From Streptomyces sp. (lineage in GTDB: Bacteria; Actinomycetota; Actinomycetes; Streptomycetales; Streptomycetaceae): a DNA stretch of 64,000 bases. The translations under genes and the position numbers were made by a program. Numbering within the stretch: the stretch's first letter is position 1; the number at the start of each line of letters is the position of its first letter. This document shows, one piece after another, positions 45,375 through 56,556 of the stretch. The stretch is taken from NCBI RefSeq assembly GCF_019510245.1, contig NZ_JAEKKT010000133.1:62001-126000 (forward strand), written 5' to 3'. The notes under the pieces are model-generated. The model made no database searches, had not been told where the DNA came from, and saw nothing but the letters and a program-made list of their open reading frames with translations.

Positions 45375-46148
45375 ACGCAGCGTCTGAAGGGGCTGCGCCG
45401 CGAGGAGGTGGCCCTCCTCGCCGCGATCAGCACCGAGTACTACACCCGGATCGAGCAGGGCCGGCTCCAGGCATCGGCTCCCCTCCTCGACGAGATCGCC
45501 CAGGCGCTGAGACTCAACGACGCCCAGCGCACCTACCTCTTCGGCCTCGCGGCGAAGGAGAGGCTGCGCCCGTCCGTGTACCGCGAGCGCCAGCAGGTGG
45601 ACCCGCAGTTGCAGCGCATGCTGGACGATCTCAGCGCCTCCCCGGCCTTCGTCATCGGCCGGTGCACGGACATCCTCGGCTGGAACCGGCTCGCCGCCGC
45701 CCTGTGGACCGACTTCGGGCGCTACCCCGAGCAGGAGCGGGTGTTCGTCCGGCTGCTGTTCACCGAGCCCTGGATGCGCGAGCTGTACGTCGACTGGGAG
45801 GACGTCACCCGGCTGGCCGTCGCCCAGCTGCGCATGGAGAGCGCGCGCTACCCCGACGACCAGCCCCTCACCGCGCTGGTCGAGGAACTCTCCGCCCGTG
45901 ACGCGCAGTTCCGGCAGTGGTGGACCGAACACGACGTCGCGCTGCGGGGCAAGGGCGTCAAGAAGCTGCGTCACCCCGTGGTGGGCGAGCTGACCCTCGA
46001 CTGGAACACGCTCACCTGCGGCACGGACCCCGACCAGCACATCATCGTGTGGAACGCCGAACCCGGCAGCGCGTCCCACGACGGGCTGCGCCTGCTCGCC
46101 TCCTGGGCCGCCGGCGAGAAGCCGACGGCGACCGACGCGACGACCTGA
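45375..46148 (+). pseudogene. MmyB-like XRE regulator lacking its N-terminus
   Basis: Similarity begins at about 45375 (TQRLKGLRREEVALLAAIST) and is unbroken to the stop at 46148. The first 30 or so residues, with helix 1 of the DNA-binding domain, and a start codon are missing. A GTG at 45408 could start a 246-aa protein, but it would have half a helix-turn-helix. The MmyB-like ligand-binding domain is complete (FVIGRCTDILGWNRLAAALW, HPVVGELTLDWNTL and the end LASWAAGE). The intact relative at 46715-47581 shows what is missing. Confidence 0.8.
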
Positions 46149-46164
46149 ACGCTTCTCCGTCTAT

Positions 46165-46186
46165 GGGGGGAAGGAAGCGTCCCCCC
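46165..46186. promoter_or_regulatory. GGGG-N10-CCCC motif (copy 3)
   Basis: GGGGGGAAGGAAGCGTCCCCCC lies between the truncated XRE gene and the oxidoreductase relic. It can also fold as a hairpin with 7-bp stem and so act as terminator; the similarity to the other three copies makes me prefer an operator. Confidence 0.45.
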
Positions 46187-46332
46187 TGTGGCCGTATCCC
46201 CGCCAGGATTCCCTCCCCTTTTCCGGGCCTGCGCGAGACGGAAAGGTCGGACACCTCAGCGACCGTGAGTCGAACAACGAGGGGCCTCGACGGCGCCTCG
46301 CTCGGCGCTCTCACCGCCCGGGCGGTGCGTGA

Positions 46333-46575
46333 CGGGGCCGGGTGGTGACACTGCGCGGCTACGACGGTCCCGGTGAGCGAGGCATCGTCTGCGAGCCGAT
46401 CCTCGTGTTCCGCTACGCCCGGGAGCGCGCCGAGCTCGACCGGCTGCGGCAGCAGGTGGAGGACGGCCGGATCACGCTTCGGGTCGCCAGGACGTTCCCG
46501 GCGGAGCAGGCCGCCGAGGCGCACCGGCTCCTCGCCGCCGGGGGCGTGCGTGGCCGGCTGGTCCTGACGTTCTGA
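46333..46575 (+). pseudogene. MDR-type oxidoreductase, C-terminal fragment
   Basis: RVVTLRGYDGPGERGIVCEP to FPAEQAAEAHRLLAAGGVRG and RLVLTF is the end of a zinc-binding or quinone-oxidoreductase-type medium-chain dehydrogenase. Before 46333 the fitting residues (TARAVRDGAG) are in another frame and then similarity ends. The zinc region and cofactor domain are absent. In intact genomes such genes are common targets of MmyB-like regulators. Confidence 0.75.
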
Positions 46576-46714
46576 TCCGGGCCACGGACCGGGGGTGAGT
46601 GGGCGTCCCTCGACCACCATGGCGTGGGTGCGGCCGGACGGCGTCCGGGCGCCCCTGCGTGGCCATGTCTCCGACCCCGGGACGGGTGGCGCGGCGTCCG
46701 CGAGCCGGAAGGCC

Positions 46715-47581
46715 TCAGGCTGCCGCGTCCTCTGCGCGCTGTTCCGGATCCGCGGTCCACGACGCCAGCAACAGAAGCTGGTCGTGCGGCGGGGTCCCGG
46801 GTTCGGCGGTGGCGATCAGCAGCTTCTGTGTGGGGGCGGCGGTGCAGGTCAGGCTGTCCCAGTCCAGGGTGAGGTCGCCGACGACCGGGTGGCGCAGCCG
46901 CTTCGTGCCCGCCCGCAGGCCGTTCATCTGGCGGCCTGCCCACCACTGCCGGAAGTCGGCGTCGGCGACCGACAACTCGCCGACGAGCGCGGCAAGCCCG
47001 GGGTCGCCGGGGTACCGGGCGGCCTCCAGGCGCAACTGGGTCACGCAGGCCCGGGCGTTGGTCCTCCAGTCGAGGCAGAGCTCTCGGAAGGCGGGGTCGG
47101 TGAACATCAGCCGCGCGTAGTTGCGCCTCTTCGCGGGGACCTTGTCGAAGTCGGTGAGCACAGCGGCTGCCAGAGGGTTCCAGGCAAGGATGTCCAGGCG
47201 CCGGCCGATCACCAGGCCGGGACTCGAGGTGAGATCGTCGAGCAGGCGGCGCAGCTGCGGGTGCGTTTTCTGCGCGGCCGGCCGGCGGTGTCGTGCCCGT
47301 GGCCGGCCGACCAGCTGGAACAGGTGGTCACGCTGGTGATCGGACAGGTGCAGGACATGGGCGAGAGTGGCCAGCACTGACGCGGACGGCCGAATGCGGC
47401 CCTGTTCCAGCCGTGTGTAGTAGTCGGTGCTGATGGTGGCGAGCAGGGCGACCTCCTCCCTGCGCAAGCCGGGCACCCGTCGGTCACCGGTGTCGGGCAG
47501 ACCGACGGTACGCGGGGTCAACTCGGCCCTCCGCGCCTTGAGGAATTCTCCCAGCTCGTTCGGATGCGCGTCGCCGGTCAT
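46715..47581 (-). CDS. MmyB-like XRE-family transcriptional regulator
   Basis: The 288-aa protein has a complete XRE helix-turn-helix at about residues 10-85 (ELGEFLKARRAELTP and GLRREEVALLATISTDYYTR LERG, read across two helices) and an MmyB-like ligand-binding domain (about 110-270), ending LLLASWTADPE. Members of this large Streptomyces family usually regulate an adjacent divergent oxidoreductase or small enzyme gene, and the binding domain may hold a fatty acid. Here the divergent neighbour is a DUF2255 gene, with copy 4 of the GGGG-N11-CCCC motif between them. Confidence 0.9.
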   Translation of the reverse strand: MTGDAHPNELGEFLKARRAELTPRTVGLPDTGDRRVPGLRREEVALLATISTDYYTRLEQGRIRPSASVLATLAHVLHLSDHQRDHLFQLVGRPRARHRRPAAQKTHPQLRRLLDDLTSSPGLVIGRRLDILAWNPLAAAVLTDFDKVPAKRRNYARLMFTDPAFRELCLDWRTNARACVTQLRLEAARYPGDPGLAALVGELSVADADFRQWWAGRQMNGLRAGTKRLRHPVVGDLTLDWDSLTCTAAPTQKLLIATAEPGTPPHDQLLLLASWTADPEQRAEDAAA

Positions 47582-47613
47582 GGCGCCAGTGTGGCAGCAC
47601 CCGGCCGCCGGGA

Positions 47614-47634
47614 GGGGGGTAAGGATTTCTCCCC
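47614..47634. promoter_or_regulatory. GGGG-N11-CCCC motif (copy 4)
   Basis: GGGGGGTAAGGATTTCTCCCC lies 33 bp before the XRE start, with a second half-like element GGAATTCTCCCC at 47660-47671. It is in the divergent promoter region between the XRE gene and the DUF2255 gene. Confidence 0.55.
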
Positions 47635-47768
47635 TGGATAAGCAGTTCCCCGGATGGAATTCTCCCCTTTGCGGGTCCCCGGGAAAGTGACCGCTGCTGC
47701 GTCCGTGACGTTCCAGCGACCTCGACGAGTCGTGCCCCCACCGCATCACGAGGATGGAAACCACACCG

Positions 47769-48140
47769 ATGACCACCTGGACAGACGGCGAGCTCCAGCG
47801 CATCGCAGAGGCCGACGAACTGGAGATGGCCCCGCTCCGGCGTGACGGCACACTGCGCGCACCGGTGCCGGTCTGGGTGGTCCGCGACGGCGACGACCTG
47901 TACGTCCGCTCCTTCCGCGGCACGGCCGGCGGCTGGTGGCGCACCGCCGTCGCGACCCACGCGGGCCACGTCCGCTCCGGCGGTGTCGACAAGGACGTCA
48001 CCTTCGCCGAGGTGCCGGACCCCGAGACCAACGACCGCGTCGACACGGCGTACCGGAGCAAGTACGGCCGTCTCGGCGGCGCGTACGTCGATCCCATGGT
48101 GGCGGCGCGTGCCACGACGCTGCGGCTGCTGCCCGGATGA
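47769..48140 (+). CDS. DUF2255-family protein
   Basis: I prefer ATG 47769 (MTTWTDGELQRIAEADEL), the usual start of the family, over ATG 47754. The 123-aa protein has VPVWVVRDGDDLYVRSFRG, GWWRTAVATHAGHVRSGGVD and a C-terminal MVAARATTLRLLP. The fold is that of a small flavin-reductase/nitroreductase-like split barrel by pattern; function unknown. It is divergent to the intact MmyB-like regulator and probably its target. The antiporter gene follows after 67 bp. Confidence 0.85.
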   Translation: MTTWTDGELQRIAEADELEMAPLRRDGTLRAPVPVWVVRDGDDLYVRSFRGTAGGWWRTAVATHAGHVRSGGVDKDVTFAEVPDPETNDRVDTAYRSKYGRLGGAYVDPMVAARATTLRLLPG

Positions 48141-50471
<2,331 letters not shown>

Positions 50472-50582
50472 GGGCCCGTTCAGCCTCGCCGGAGGCGGCG
50501 GAAGGAACCGCGGGCGCGTCGATCACCAGCATGGGGCGCCCCATCCCCTCTGGGACCTCGCGTGTACGGGCTGGTACGACGA

Positions 50583-51455
50583 TCACTCCGTCTGCGGTAC
50601 GACCGCCACCGGGCACGCCGCTCGGTGGAGCAGGGTGTGGGCCACCCGGCCGAGCCGGAGACCGACGTGTCCGGGGCGGCGCCTCGCGCCCACGACGACG
50701 AGGTCGGCGGCGGCCGAGCGGTCCGCCAGGATCCGGTGGGCCGGCCCCTCGGCCGTCACGCTGCGGACCCGGACCTTCGGATGGGCGGCCGTGGCTTCGC
50801 CGAGCAGCGCGTCGAGCAGTGCCGACGCTTTTTCCTCGCGCCGGCGGACGGCCTCCGCGACCGGCAGACGGTTGCCGACCTGGTGGGCGGGGCAGCTCCA
50901 GGCCCGGACGGCGTACAGGACGGATGCGCGGGCCTCCGCCTCCCGGAAGGCGAACCGTACGGCCTCGTTCGCGGTGCCGGGCTCCCCCGCGCCGAGCAGG
51001 ATCCGCTCGTGGCCGCCGGCCAGGCCGGTCCCGTCGCCCCGGACCACGATCACCGGGCAGTGTGCCTTGGCCGCCACGGCCGTGCCGACCGACCCCAGGA
51101 GCAGCCCGGTCAGCTCGCTCCGGCCGCGGGACCCGGTGACCAGGGCATGCGCGTGGTCGCCCGCGCGCAGGAGGGCGTACACCGGGTCATCGGGGAGGAT
51201 GTCCGCGGTGACCTTCACGTCGGCGCAGCGCTGTGCGGCGCGCTCGGCCGCGGAGGCGACGATGTGTTCGGCGAGCACGCGTTCCGAGGGGCGTTCGGTG
51301 CCCTCCGACGGCACGCCCGCCTCGTAGCGCTCCCAGCGGGAGGCGTACACCAGCCGCAGCGGCAGGTCGTGGCGAGCGGCCTCGTCCACCGCCCAGTCGA
51401 CCGCGAGCAGGCTCCCGTCCGATCCGTCGACGCCCACGACCAGGGGAAGCGTCAT
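50583..51455 (-). CDS. Universal stress protein, two USP domains
   Basis: ATG 51455 (MTLPLVVGVDGSDGSLLAVD) gives 290 aa with two tandem UspA folds. The first has the ATP-type loop VTGSRGRSELTGLLLGSVG...CPVIVV. The second has VVVGARRRPGHVGLRLGRVA...CPVAVVP. Tandem USPs of this kind are typical for the hypoxia/dormancy regulon of actinobacteria. A GGGCC-N4-GGCCC palindrome lies 87-100 bp upstream (51542-51555). It is a single gene by spacing. Confidence 0.92.
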   Translation of the reverse strand: MTLPLVVGVDGSDGSLLAVDWAVDEAARHDLPLRLVYASRWERYEAGVPSEGTERPSERVLAEHIVASAAERAAQRCADVKVTADILPDDPVYALLRAGDHAHALVTGSRGRSELTGLLLGSVGTAVAAKAHCPVIVVRGDGTGLAGGHERILLGAGEPGTANEAVRFAFREAEARASVLYAVRAWSCPAHQVGNRLPVAEAVRRREEKASALLDALLGEATAAHPKVRVRSVTAEGPAHRILADRSAAADLVVVGARRRPGHVGLRLGRVAHTLLHRAACPVAVVPQTE

Positions 51456-51541
51456 CGTCCCCACCGCCTTTCGTCGGACCGCCACGTCGTGCAGCAGGGG
51501 GCTCCGATGTCACCGTGCCACCTTCCGGCGACCGGCTGGAG

Positions 51542-51555
51542 GGGCCACTCGGCCC
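51542..51555. promoter_or_regulatory. DevR/OsdR-like palindrome before USP gene
   Basis: GGGCCACTCGGCCC. The outer five bases on each side form a perfect inverted repeat. Five similar sites follow at 53101, 55051, 56286, 56401 and 61838. Confidence 0.55.
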
Positions 51556-51567
51556 GTTTCGGGAAGG

Positions 51568-52170
51568 TCATCCCTTGCCCCCGCTGAAGTTCCGCCACTG
51601 GGGTCCGATCTGTTGCCATTCCGCTTCCCATTCGGCGAGGCGGCGGCGCATCAGCCGGCTGCGGAGGAGCCGTCCGGCGCCCCATGCCGCGGTGGCCGCG
51701 AGCGGTGCCACGAGGGCGGCGGCCGCGACGGCGTCGAGGGTCGCCTCGCTCCCGCTCGTCGGCTGAGCGGCGAGTTGCTCACCGTGATCCACCCAGACCT
51801 GGAGCCGGCTGCCTGCGGTGGCGGCGGGGTCGGCCTCGGCCAGGCCGGTGTGCGTGGCGCCGTCCGCGGCCGTCCAGCGCACCGTGACCCACACCTTTCC
51901 CTCGTCGTAACCGGTCACGACGGGCGCGCCGTGCGTGGCGTTCTCGGTGAGTTCGGCGGACACCACGTGGAGGGCGGCACGCCGCTCGGCGAACGTGTGG
52001 TCCACGGCCGCACCCGCCGCCCATCCGGCGAACAGCCCGCCGAGGAGGGTCACCGTCCACACGGCGAGCACGACCCAGGCCTCGACCACGTCGCTGCGGC
52101 GCCGCAGCGGGCTGCGCCGCCAGCGCCAGAACGGTCCGCCGGTCACGTGGGCGGGTTTGGTGCCGCTCAT
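51568..52170 (-). CDS. Two-helix membrane protein (Rv1733c-like)
   Basis: GGAGGAGG precedes ATG 52170. The 200-aa protein has two transmembrane helices (about residues 28-52, VVEAWVVLAVWTVTLLGGLF; and 145-165, AAAALVAPLAATAAWG) with about 90 residues between them that should face outward. This is the architecture of the Rv1733c family, part of the mycobacterial DevR dormancy regulon. The ATG overlaps the stop of the CBS-BON gene by 4 bp, so the two are translationally coupled. Function unknown. Confidence 0.82.
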   Translation of the reverse strand: MSGTKPAHVTGGPFWRWRRSPLRRRSDVVEAWVVLAVWTVTLLGGLFAGWAAGAAVDHTFAERRAALHVVSAELTENATHGAPVVTGYDEGKVWVTVRWTAADGATHTGLAEADPAATAGSRLQVWVDHGEQLAAQPTSGSEATLDAVAAAALVAPLAATAAWGAGRLLRSRLMRRRLAEWEAEWQQIGPQWRNFSGGKG

Positions 52171-52904
52171 GGTCCGCCTCCTCCTTCCGGGGGCCGGGGC
52201 GTACCGCCTCGGACGGGTGGGACGTGCTCGACCTCGGGAAGATCGGGGTCCAGGTCCGGGCGGCGGGGCGGGCCCGCCAGCGCGCAGTCCACGGCGACCA
52301 CGCCGTCGACGCCCCGCACCCACCCGGCGGCCACCGGGACCAGCGCGGTGTCCGGGACGCGGCCGGTGAGGGTGACGACGCCGTCGCGGACCTGCACGCG
52401 CACCGATTCGGGCGAGTCGGGGAAGAGGTGCGGGAGGATATCACGCCCGATCTCCTCGGCGATGTCCTCGTCGTCCCGGAGGAACACCTTCAGCAGGTCG
52501 GCACGGCTGACGACCCCTTGAAGCAGTCCGGCCGCGTCGACCACCGGAAGCCGTTTGACCCCGTGCCGGGCCATCGTGCGCGCGGCCTCGGGCAGCGGGG
52601 CCTCGGCGCGGACGGTGACGGCCGGAGTGGTCATCAGCGCCGCGGCGGTGACCGATGCGGCCTCGGCGAGGTCGGGCCGGGGCCGGCCGGGACCGGCCGG
52701 GGCGCCGGTGCGGGACTCCTCCCTGCGCAGGAGATCGGCCTCCGAGACGACGCCGACGACGTGCCCGCCGTCGTCCAGGACAGGGGCCGCGCTCACCTGC
52801 CACTGCTGCAGGGCCTTCACGATGTCCTTGAAGGCCGCGCCGTGACGCAGGGCGAGGACGGTGTGGGTCATCACGTCGCTCACGACGTGTGGAGCGCCGG
52901 TCAT
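52167..52904 (-). CDS. CBS-pair and BON domain protein
   Basis: GGAGG is well placed before ATG 52904; 245 aa. Two CBS motifs at about residues 8-60 (DVMTHTVLALRHGAAFKDIV) and 92-145 (LMTTPAVTVRAEAPLPEAAR) form one Bateman module that usually binds adenine nucleotides. A BON domain follows (about 150-215: RVQVRDGVVTLTGRVPDTAL), and a Pro-rich tail. Such proteins are thought to sense energy state; the target is not known. First gene of an operon with the two-helix membrane protein. A second CBS-BON gene is at 58313. Confidence 0.92.
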   Translation of the reverse strand: MTGAPHVVSDVMTHTVLALRHGAAFKDIVKALQQWQVSAAPVLDDGGHVVGVVSEADLLRREESRTGAPAGPGRPRPDLAEAASVTAAALMTTPAVTVRAEAPLPEAARTMARHGVKRLPVVDAAGLLQGVVSRADLLKVFLRDDEDIAEEIGRDILPHLFPDSPESVRVQVRDGVVTLTGRVPDTALVPVAAGWVRGVDGVVAVDCALAGPPRRPDLDPDLPEVEHVPPVRGGTPRPPEGGGGP

Positions 52905-53100
52905 GGCGACCTCCAGGTCTCGGCTGCCGTGCTCCGACACCCCCAGAATCGGCCATCGCGCGCCGGAACGCATGAGCCGAACGGTCCCGTTCCCGGTGAC
53001 GGGCTTCCCGGGCCGGAACGCGACGGCGGGTTCCGCCCGCCCCGATCACGGGCCTGCGGCTGCCGCACCGGCGCCGTGCCCACGTCCCCGGCGCGCCTGG

Positions 53101-53114
53101 GGGCAGTTGCGCCC
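53101..53114. promoter_or_regulatory. DevR/OsdR-like palindrome, degenerate
   Basis: GGGCAGTTGCGCCC resembles the GGGCC-N4-GGCCC element in its outer bases and lies about 200 bp before the CBS-BON gene. It is the weakest of the six sites. Confidence 0.35.
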
Positions 53115-53121
53115 TGGGGGG

Positions 53122-53823
53122 CTACTCCCGCGCGCGGTCCGGGCCGGATCGGACCGTGATACGGCGCCCGGTCACGGAGCGGGGCTCGATCCGCACCCAC
53201 AGGTCGCGGTCGCCGCCCGCCCACGGGGCGCTGTGGACCGACGCGCTGAGCCGGCGCACCTCCTCCGCCTCGCTCACCCGGCTCGCCGGCCCGCGTACCA
53301 GTACGCTCCAGCCCTCTCCGAAGGCGTCGTCGATGCGGTCGACCTCGAAGGCCACCTGGCGGCCCGGGGCCATGGACGGTGTGGTGTCGTCCGCGGTCCT
53401 GAAGACGATCGTGCCGTCGGCGACGCTGTAGTTGACCGGCAGGATGACCGGGCCCGACGCGGTGTCGACGCCGAGGCGTCCCACGCCGTGCGAGCCGAGC
53501 AGCGCCCTGCATTCGGGCGGGCTCAGCTCCGTGAACTCGGGGCGGTACCCGGCCCGGGCGGGTCCCGGCGGGGTGTCGAGATCACCTCCGGTGAGGTGCG
53601 ACGTGGTGGTGTGCAGGACGTCGGCGAGCCTGAGCAGGGCGCCGGTGCCCGGCGCGGCCCCGGGGTGTTCCTCCAGGTACCGCAGGTAGCCGGCCGCTAT
53701 GCCCGACCGTTCGGCCGTCTGCTCGCGGGTGAGGCCGAGTTCCCTGCGGCGGGCCGCCACGCGGCGCCCGAGGTCTCCCAGCGGCGGTCGTCCTGCCGTG
53801 TGCGGCCGTACCTGTTCGGCCAT
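53122..53823 (-). CDS. HTH-XRE and PNPOx-like fusion protein
   Basis: The 233-aa protein has an N-terminal XRE helix-turn-helix (about residues 14-72: GRRVAARRRELGLTREQTAE, RSGIAAGYLRYLEE) joined to a pyridoxamine 5'-phosphate oxidase-like split barrel (about 95-225: CRALLGSHGVGRLGV, ILPVNYSVADGTIVFRT). The split barrel could bind flavin, F420 or heme. The whole may be a cofactor- or redox-responsive DNA-binding protein. It is 23 bp behind the alcohol dehydrogenase gene. A related three-domain protein is at 56831. Confidence 0.88.
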   Translation of the reverse strand: MAEQVRPHTAGRPPLGDLGRRVAARRRELGLTREQTAERSGIAAGYLRYLEEHPGAAPGTGALLRLADVLHTTTSHLTGGDLDTPPGPARAGYRPEFTELSPPECRALLGSHGVGRLGVDTASGPVILPVNYSVADGTIVFRTADDTTPSMAPGRQVAFEVDRIDDAFGEGWSVLVRGPASRVSEAEEVRRLSASVHSAPWAGGDRDLWVRIEPRSVTGRRITVRSGPDRARE

Positions 53824-53846
53824 GACCGGTCACGTCCTCTCGTCGG

Positions 53847-54914
53847 TCAGGTCACGCGGACGGCGACCTCGTGCTGCTCCCCGCCGAGCACGACCTTGAG
53901 CGCGCCGGTGTCGGCGGCCCGGCCGAAGACCTCGTACGCCTCGGCCATGTGGTCCAGCGGGAACGTGTGGGTGACCAGCTGTGCGGTGGGCAGCCGGCCG
54001 GCGGCGGCCATCCGCAGCAGGGTGGGGGTGGAGTGGGTGTCCACCAGGCCGGTGGTGATGGTGACGTTCTTGATCCACAGGTCTTCGAGGTGCAGCGTGG
54101 CCGGCTTGCCGTGCACGCCGATGTTGGCGACGCGGCCGCCGGGCCGGACCATGCGCGTGCACAGCTCGAAGGTCTCCGGCACGCCGACGGCCTCCATGAC
54201 GACGTCCGCGCCGAGTCCGTCGGTGAGGTCGGCGATCAGTTGCTCCGGGACCTCGCGGGCGTCCGCGACGGCGTCCGCGCCCAGGCGCCTGGCCGCTTCC
54301 AGCCGGGCGGGGGCCAGGTCCACGGCGACGATCCGCTCGGGGGCGAACAGCCGCGCCGTGGTGATCGCCGCGAGACCGATCGGGCCCGCGCCGACGACGG
54401 CGACGGTGTCGCCGGGGCGCACCCGGCCGTTGAGGACGCCCACCTCGTAGGAGGTCGGGAAGATGTCCGCGAGGAGCACGGCGTCCTTGCTGTCGACCGT
54501 GCTGGGCACTGCGTGGACGGACAGGTCCGCGAAGGGGACCCGGACGTACTCGGCCTGCGTGCCGTCGATCAGATGGCCGAGGATCCAGCCTCCGCCGCCC
54601 AGGCACTGGCCGTACATCCCTTCCCTGCAGTACGAGCAGCGCCCGCAGGAGCTGATGCAGGAGACCAGGACCCGGTCTCCCGGCCGTACCGTCCGCACGT
54701 CGCCGCCGACCTCGACGATCTCGCCGACGGCCTCGTGCCCGAGGACCGTGCCGGGCTGCACCTCGGGGACGTCGCCCTTCAGGATGTGCAGGTCCGTGCC
54801 GCAGATCGTGACGGCGTCCACGCGCACTACGGCGTCGGTGGGCTCCTTGACGGCTGGATCGGGGACCTCTTCCCAGGCGGACTGCCCGGGGCCGTGGAAG
54901 ACGAAGGCCTTCAT
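53847..54914 (-). CDS. Zinc-dependent alcohol dehydrogenase (threonine/sorbitol dehydrogenase-like)
   Basis: From ATG 54914 (MKAFVFHGPGQSAWEEVPDP) the enzyme is 355 aa. Catalytic zinc ligands: Cys in TICGTDLH and GHE in VLGHEAVGE. Structural zinc: CISSCGRCSYCREGMYGQC. NAD fold: VVGAGPIGLAA. It oxidises or reduces small alcohols/aldehydes in the cytoplasm. In the oxygen-limitation context it may regenerate NAD. A DevR-like palindrome is 137-150 bp upstream (55051-55064). It forms an operon with the HTH-PNPOx gene. Confidence 0.92.
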   Translation of the reverse strand: MKAFVFHGPGQSAWEEVPDPAVKEPTDAVVRVDAVTICGTDLHILKGDVPEVQPGTVLGHEAVGEIVEVGGDVRTVRPGDRVLVSCISSCGRCSYCREGMYGQCLGGGGWILGHLIDGTQAEYVRVPFADLSVHAVPSTVDSKDAVLLADIFPTSYEVGVLNGRVRPGDTVAVVGAGPIGLAAITTARLFAPERIVAVDLAPARLEAARRLGADAVADAREVPEQLIADLTDGLGADVVMEAVGVPETFELCTRMVRPGGRVANIGVHGKPATLHLEDLWIKNVTITTGLVDTHSTPTLLRMAAAGRLPTAQLVTHTFPLDHMAEAYEVFGRAADTGALKVVLGGEQHEVAVRVT

Positions 54915-55320
54915 GGGGTCGCTCACCGTCCTTGGCTCGCTGCGGGGCACGGGGCCGGCGGACGGCGGCGGCGGGTGCCGGCCGGACGTCGGGGGATCGC
55001 CGGTATCGCCCCACAGATCCAGCCTGTCCTCGTCCCGGACGGTTCTGCTTGGGCCGTCCGGCCCTCATCACCTGCCGGACGGCCGCGTACGCAGGACCGC
55101 CCGGGGTCCGGCACCTCCCCCGGCCCGTGCGCGGCCGGGCGGCCCGCGAGGCCGACACGCGGGGCAGCGGGGCCCGGGAGCCGGGCCGGTGCACATGGCG
55201 GCCGTCGCGGGCGTCGCCCCCCCGGCCGACGGTGGCCGCGCCGGGAGCACACCGGGCACCCGCGCCGAACGGTACGCACGGGGCCGTACGCGGACGCGCG
55301 CTGTCCGGAGGCGCGCCGTC
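54915..55320. other. Intergenic region with one DevR/OsdR-like palindrome
   Basis: A 406-bp stretch between two leftward genes. No gene with real similarity is seen on either strand. It includes GGGCCGTCCGGCCC at 55051-55064, a 14-bp near-palindrome that fits the DevR/OsdR-like series and is the likely control site of the alcohol dehydrogenase operon. Confidence 0.5.
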
Positions 55321-56226
55321 TCAGCGGTGGGCCACGACGGCGACGGGTGCACCGATGTGATGCAGGGCGGCGTGGGTGACATGGCCGATGTGGAGGCCGA
55401 GCGGGCCGGTGCGGATGCGCCGGCCGACGACCGCCAGGGACGCGTCGTGGGCCGCGTCGACGACGGCCTGCGCGGCGCTGCCGCAGCGGCTCGCCTCGAT
55501 CACGTCGACGCCCGGGAACTTCTCCCGCCAGGGACGCAGCGCCTCGGCCAGCGCGGCCCGGTGGCCCCGTTCCAGGTCGTCCCGGAGTGGCACGTCGCCA
55601 GGGAACCGGTAGCCGGACGTGATCGTCTCCGGCCAGGCGTGCACCACGCGCAGAGGCGATTCCCGCCGGGCCGCGGCGTCGAAGGCGAACTCCAGCAGCG
55701 TGTCGTCAGGGTGACCGACGTCGAGGCCGAGCACGACGGGCCGGAACGGTGCGGCGGCCGACGGCACTCCCGCCGGATCCATCCTGTGCTCGTCCGCGGC
55801 CTGCTCGCCCCCGCGCACCAGCACCACGGGCCGTTCCACCCGGGCGACGACGGCCAGGCTCACCGAGCCGACCACGAAGCCGCCGATGCCGCCGAAGCCC
55901 CGCGATCCCAGCACGAGCAGCTCGGCCGGGCCCGCCGCCGCGCACAGCGCTCCGGCCACACTCCCCGTCAGCTGTTCGGTGAGCACCTCGAGGCCGGGAT
56001 GCCGCAGACGGATGCCCTCCGCGGAGTCGCGGGGCATCCGCGGGGTCCAGTCCTGATGGGTCTCGGGACCCACCAGCGGAGCCTGCGCCACCGGAGCGGG
56101 GGCGGGCTCGGCCACGTGCACGATCTTCAGCGGCAGGCCGCGCAGCTGCGCTTCGCGCGCCGCCCACTCGGCGGCGGCCCGGCTCTCGGGCGACCCGTCG
56201 AGACCTACGGTGACGGTTCGGAACAT
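55321..56226 (-). CDS. Universal stress protein, two USP domains (second copy)
   Basis: GGAGG before ATG 56226; 301 aa. Domain 1: VTVGLDGSPESRAAAEWAAR ... LVLGSRGFGGIGGFVVGSVS. Domain 2: VVLGLDVGHPDDTLLEFAFD ... VVGRRIRTGPLGLHIGHVTH. The G-x2-G-x9-G loop for ATP is clear in domain 1 and degenerate in domain 2. A DevR-like palindrome (56286-56299) stands 60 bp upstream. It is similar in plan to the USP at 50583 but not close in sequence. Confidence 0.92.
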   Translation of the reverse strand: MFRTVTVGLDGSPESRAAAEWAAREAQLRGLPLKIVHVAEPAPAPVAQAPLVGPETHQDWTPRMPRDSAEGIRLRHPGLEVLTEQLTGSVAGALCAAAGPAELLVLGSRGFGGIGGFVVGSVSLAVVARVERPVVLVRGGEQAADEHRMDPAGVPSAAAPFRPVVLGLDVGHPDDTLLEFAFDAAARRESPLRVVHAWPETITSGYRFPGDVPLRDDLERGHRAALAEALRPWREKFPGVDVIEASRCGSAAQAVVDAAHDASLAVVGRRIRTGPLGLHIGHVTHAALHHIGAPVAVVAHR

Positions 56227-56285
56227 GGTCTCCACCTCCGGGGAGCGTTCCCTTCCAGCGTGACGGCACGCCGGTGGGCCGGTAG

Positions 56286-56299
56286 GGGCCGAACGGCCC
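56286..56299. promoter_or_regulatory. DevR/OsdR-like palindrome before second USP gene
   Basis: GGGCCGAACGGCCC: outer six bases pair perfectly. It lies 60 bp from the USP start. Confidence 0.6.
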
Positions 56300-56400
56300 G
56301 GTCCGGAGCCGAGGGGCCCTGTCGCGCCGCCGACCGCCACCGCATGATGGAAGTGTTCGCTCCGCTTGCCCGGACGGCGGGGCCGGACGGCGCCACGGCA

Positions 56401-56414
56401 GGGACCTTCGGCCC
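56401..56414. promoter_or_regulatory. DevR/OsdR-like palindrome before DUF1876 gene
   Basis: GGGACCTTCGGCCC contains the GGGAC half-site known for mycobacterial DevR boxes. It is 142 bp before the DUF1876 start and 175 bp before the divergent USP gene. Confidence 0.5.
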
Positions 56415-56556
56415 TGTGAAGGGGGTCCGAAGCCGGTCGATGGTGGACGAACACGACGGACGGAGCGGACTCCTGGGACGGGTGTCCGGCGCCGGCACGA
56501 CCCGCCGGGCCGCAGGGCCGCCGGGCGCCCTCCTTGCCGATCCGAGGAGGAATGCG

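Noticed and set aside
46165..46186. Simple terminator hairpin
   Set aside because: It can fold, but three similar sequences occur before other genes where a terminator makes no sense, so I listed it as a motif copy.
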